44,471 bases of DNA from positions 1-44,471 of the forward strand of contig JAZSKI010000069.1 in the NCBI GenBank assembly GCA_045534775.1, read 5' to 3'. The position numbers were made by a program, and so were the translations under genes. The notes under the pieces are model-generated. The model made no database searches. It saw nothing but the letters and a program-made list of their open reading frames with translations, and was not told where the DNA came from. The stretch comes from JAZOTK01 sp045534775 (lineage in GTDB: Bacteria > Bacillota > Clostridia > RUG12999). Shown here one piece after another: positions 41,917 through 44,471 of this stretch. Every line of letters starts with the position of its first letter. The first letter of the stretch is position 1.

Positions 41917-42410
41917 AAAATATAATTCTCATAGGATTTATGGGTTGCGGAAAAACTACCGTAGGGAAAATTCTTTCCAAAAAACTTGGTTTAAAATTTA
42001 TTGATACGGATGAGGAAACAGAAAAATCTGCAGGAATGACTATATCCCGTATTTTTGAAGAATTTGGCGAAAACAGGTTCCGCGATATTGAGACGGAAAT
42101 TCTTGAAAAAGTATGCGCAGGGGAAAACCGTTTAATTTCTACAGGCGGCGGAATTATACTTCGTGAGAAAAATATTGAGATTATGAAAAGCGGTAAGGTG
42201 TACTTTTTAAATACACCTATGGAGATAGTAGAAAAAAGGCTTGCGGGGAATACCACGAGACCGCTTGCGGCAGGGGGCTTAGACAGGCTCAGAAAGCTCC
42301 ACGCAGAAAGACTTGAAAAGTATCTCTCGGCGGCGGATGCCGTAATTGATTCTCTTGATAAAGAAGAGATATGCGACAGGATAATTAGATTACATAAAGG
42401 AGGAAATTAA
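41913..42410 (+). CDS. aroK: Shikimate kinase
   Basis: Enzyme of 165 residues that phosphorylates shikimate at the 3-OH, the step after AroE. Walker A GFMGCGKTT is at 8-16. Shikimate-binding residues are visible in FIDTDEETE, NRFRDIE and STGGG. The lid carries TTRPL. Size is standard. The ATG overlaps the aroE stop, so translation is probably coupled. hprK starts one base after the stop codon, so the three genes form one unit. Confidence 0.95.
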   Translation: MKNIILIGFMGCGKTTVGKILSKKLGLKFIDTDEETEKSAGMTISRIFEEFGENRFRDIETEILEKVCAGENRLISTGGGIILREKNIEIMKSGKVYFLNTPMEIVEKRLAGNTTRPLAAGGLDRLRKLHAERLEKYLSAADAVIDSLDKEEICDRIIRLHKGGN

Positions 42411-42411
42411 G

Positions 42412-43344
42412 ATGTTTTCGGTGAAGCTTGGAACTATAGTTGACGATATGATGCTGGAAAAAATATATTTTACGGAGGAAATGCGTGAAATAGAGGTAAA
42501 AAGTGCCGATATTAACAGACCCGGACTTCAGCTTATCGGATGCTTTGAATATTTTGATGTAAGCCGAATAGAAATAATCGGTAAGGTGGAAATGGCGTAT
42601 CTTGAAAAATTATCTCACGAGGAATGCGCAAAGAGTATGGACGTGCTTTTTTCAAAGAAGTTCCCTGCAGCTATTATTACGAGAAATATGGAGCCGTTAC
42701 CGGAAATGATTGATGCGGCAAAAAAATATGAAGTGCCGATTTTAAGAACAGATGAGGTTACAAGCCGTTTTATGAGCGAAATCATTAGAAAGCTTAATAT
42801 ATGGCTGGCACCGAGAATAACCCGTCACGGCGTTTTGGTGGAGGTTTACGGCGAAGGACTTTTGATTTTGGGCGAAAGCGGAGTGGGTAAGAGCGAAGCC
42901 GCTATAGAGCTGTTGAAGCGTGGCCATCGTCTTGTAGCGGACGATGCCGTAGAAATTAAGAAGGTATCAAACCAGAGTCTTGTAGGCTCGTCACCCGATA
43001 TAATCCGTCACTTTATTGAGCTTCGCGGTATAGGTATAGTTAACGTGCGTAACATATTCGGTATGGGTGCTGTCAAGGATACGGAAAAGATTGATTTGAT
43101 TGTACACCTTGAGCATTGGAAAAATGGCGTGGAATATGACCGTCTGGGAATTGACGATACCTATACGGATATACTCGGAATTAATGTGCCGTCCCTTACA
43201 ATTCCTGTCCGTCAGGGCAGAAATCTTGCGGTAATTATGGAGGTTGCAGCAATGAATAACAGACAAAAAAGAATGGGGTTTAATGCGGCGCAGGAGCTGA
43301 ATCAGCGTATAACTAACGGAATGACGGGCGAAGGCGCTATCTGA
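42412..43344 (+). CDS. hprK: HPr kinase/phosphorylase
   Basis: Bifunctional enzyme of 310 residues that phosphorylates or dephosphorylates HPr on Ser46, the key switch of carbon catabolite control in Firmicutes. The Walker A GESGVGKS is at 154-161. The catalytic histidine is His139 in TRHGVLVEV, and the HprK signature ELRGIGIVNVRNIFG follows. AAGGAGG precedes ATG 42412. It sits after aroE-aroK rather than with lgt as in Bacillus. HPr itself is not encoded in this window. Confidence 0.96.
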   Translation: MFSVKLGTIVDDMMLEKIYFTEEMREIEVKSADINRPGLQLIGCFEYFDVSRIEIIGKVEMAYLEKLSHEECAKSMDVLFSKKFPAAIITRNMEPLPEMIDAAKKYEVPILRTDEVTSRFMSEIIRKLNIWLAPRITRHGVLVEVYGEGLLILGESGVGKSEAAIELLKRGHRLVADDAVEIKKVSNQSLVGSSPDIIRHFIELRGIGIVNVRNIFGMGAVKDTEKIDLIVHLEHWKNGVEYDRLGIDDTYTDILGINVPSLTIPVRQGRNLAVIMEVAAMNNRQKRMGFNAAQELNQRITNGMTGEGAI

Positions 43345-43358
43345 GAAAGGAAATTAAA

Positions 43359-44096
43359 ATGGAATTTATAGCAGATTTGCATACACATACCGTTGCAAGT
43401 ACCCATGCCTATTCAACGGTAACGGAAATAGCAAAAGCGGCAGAGGAAAAGGGACTTTGTGCTGTGGGAATTACCGATCACGGTCCTGATACGCCCGATT
43501 CACCACATATTTATCATTTTTTGAATATGGAGGTGCTTCCAAAAAAAATCGGGAATGTTACTGTTTTGAAGGGTATGGAAGCTAATGTTCTTGATAATAC
43601 GGGAAAAACTGATGTAGACGATTATCCTGAGGTTATAAACACCCTTGATTTGATTATTGCATCTATGCATTATCCTGCTTTAAAATTCGGACTTGGAGCA
43701 GAATATTATACAGGTGCGTGGCTGAATGTCATAAAAAAACCCTATATAGATATTTTGGGTCATTTGGGAGACGAAAGATTTTTCTGTGATTATGAGAGAA
43801 TAATAAAAGCGGCGACAGAAGCGGGAAAGGTAATTGAAATTAACAATAATTCATTTAAAATCAGACCCGGTGCGGCAGAAAACTGTCTTGAAATCGCAAA
43901 GCTGTGCGTAAAATATGATTGCAGGGTTTGTGTAAACTCCGATGCACATTATCACGGCGGAGTGGCTAAATTTTCAGCGGCAGAGGAGCTTGTACGAAGA
44001 GTAGAAATACCAAAGAAAAATATAATTAACGCTTCCGTTAAAAATCTGTCAGATTATTTTAACGGACGAAAAGGCAGAAATAAAATAGTTTTTTAA
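43359..44096 (+). CDS. PHP-domain phosphatase (YcdX-like)
   Basis: Putative trinuclear-metal phosphoesterase of 245 residues. The ligand motifs are in order: ADLHTHTVAS, TDHGPDTPD, GMEANVLD, ASMHYP, DILGHLGD, and NSDAHYHGG. This pattern matches the YcdX group rather than DNA polymerase PHP domains or HisJ (the other PHP protein, at 32255-33013). Substrate is unknown; YcdX-like proteins have been described as general phosphatases. GAAAGGAAA precedes ATG 43359, 14 bases after hprK. A PHP gene after hprK is common in Clostridia, suggesting a link with sugar or cell-wall precursor metabolism, unproven. Confidence 0.88.
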   Translation: MEFIADLHTHTVASTHAYSTVTEIAKAAEEKGLCAVGITDHGPDTPDSPHIYHFLNMEVLPKKIGNVTVLKGMEANVLDNTGKTDVDDYPEVINTLDLIIASMHYPALKFGLGAEYYTGAWLNVIKKPYIDILGHLGDERFFCDYERIIKAATEAGKVIEINNNSFKIRPGAAENCLEIAKLCVKYDCRVCVNSDAHYHGGVAKFSAAEELVRRVEIPKKNIINASVKNLSDYFNGRKGRNKIVF

Positions 44097-44130
44097 TTTA
44101 TATATATGTAATATATGGAAAGAGGAAAAA

Positions 44131-44471
44131 ATGTTTATTGGAATTGATTTAGGCGGCACAAATATAGCGGTAGGTCTTGTGAGCGAGGATGGAAAGATTA
44201 TTTACAAGGAGTCCGTTCCTACAAGAGCAGGAAGACCCAATGATGAGATTATAAAAGATATGGCGATGCTTGCCAAAAGGGTAATAAAAGAAGGGGGCTG
44301 CAGCGAGAGGGATATTAAATCCGTCGGTATAGGAAGTCCCGGTAGCTGTGACGATAAAAATGGTGTGGTGATATATGCCAATAACCTTCATTTTAACAAT
44401 GTACCCTTAAGAAAAGAAATGCAGAAGTATTTTGATAAGCCTGTATATATCGGCAATGATGCCAACGTAGC
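44131..44471 (+). CDS. ROK-family sugar kinase, probably glucokinase, 5' part (runs off window)
   Basis: First ~113 codons of a ROK kinase. The ATP-binding phosphate-1 motif GIDLGGTNIAVGLV is at residues 3-16. The substrate region includes VGIGSPGS near 72-79 and GNDANVA near 107-113, with the catalytic Asp of the ROK family in GNDAN. The frame is open to the last base. AGAGGAAAA precedes ATG 44131. Glucokinase is the likely role, given the neighbouring hprK, but ROK proteins also include kinases for other hexoses and regulators; no helix-turn-helix precedes the kinase domain here, so a repressor is unlikely. Confidence 0.9.
   Translation, partial: MFIGIDLGGTNIAVGLVSEDGKIIYKESVPTRAGRPNDEIIKDMAMLAKRVIKEGGCSERDIKSVGIGSPGSCDDKNGVVIYANNLHFNNVPLRKEMQKYFDKPVYIGNDANV

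Noticed and set aside
1..44471. Search for CRISPR arrays, tRNA or rRNA genes, insertion sequences and phage genes
   Set aside because: No regularly spaced direct repeats, cloverleaf sequences, transposase motifs or phage proteins were recognised; the content is ordinary core genome. A tRNAscan or CRISPR-finder run would settle it.

Overview
The window reads as chromosomal core genome of a low-to-mid G+C Gram-positive anaerobe of the class Clostridia, probably an uncultured gut-type lineage. Evidence: consensus AGGAGG ribosome-binding sites, TTGACA/TATAAT promoters that often carry a TRTGn -16 motif, AddAB rather than RecBCD, RicT (YaaT), HPr kinase, a clostridial 2[4Fe-4S] ferredoxin, a DUF1540 protein, and the maf-mre-pbp-min-mgsA cluster. 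I see no rRNA, tRNA, CRISPR array, transposase, phage gene or plasmid gene. Most genes are on the + strand; one three-gene operon (tgt-addB-addA) is on the - strand.

Layout. 1-2337: 3' end of argS and a secreted S41 processing protease. 2334-4380: a strong promoter, an unusual string of four hairpins, then holB and ricT. 4414-4720: a monocistronic ferredoxin gene. 4753-6546: htpG. 6550-9334: a yybP-ykoY (Mn2+) riboswitch and the P-type metal ATPase it should control. 9412-14249: a membrane-bound nucleotide-sugar dehydratase, a 5'-nucleotidase-like phosphoesterase without signal peptide, and an NSS transporter. 14299-14896: DUF1540 protein and acyl carrier protein. 14899-15005: a second cluster of small hairpins with no gene. 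15042-25790: a long cell-shape and division cluster (zapA, U32 protein, Gx transporter, maf, mreB, NusG_II protein, mreC, mreD, PBP2, minC, minD, minE, mgsA); a second promoter precedes minD. 25844-30577: TrhA-type membrane protein, a large secreted BspA-like leucine-rich-repeat protein, a DUF4430 protein and a VanZ protein. 30582-33013: NhaC antiporter and an orphan HisJ-like phosphatase. 33072-40939 (-): addA, addB, tgt. 41027-44471: aroE, aroK, hprK, a PHP phosphatase and the start of a ROK sugar kinase, read divergently from tgt.

How genes work together. MreBCD and PBP2 build the elongation machinery, MinCDE places the septum and ZapA stabilises FtsZ. AddAB repairs double-strand breaks. 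AroE and AroK perform consecutive shikimate steps. HprK and the ROK kinase belong to carbon-source control. The riboswitch-ATPase pair is a metal-detoxification unit.

No clearly new multi-gene system is visible. The strongest candidates for something undescribed are non-coding: the four-hairpin element ahead of holB (2363-2463) and the hairpin cluster between acpP and zapA (14899-15005). The riboswitch-linked ATPase also has an unusual set of predicted metal-site residues.
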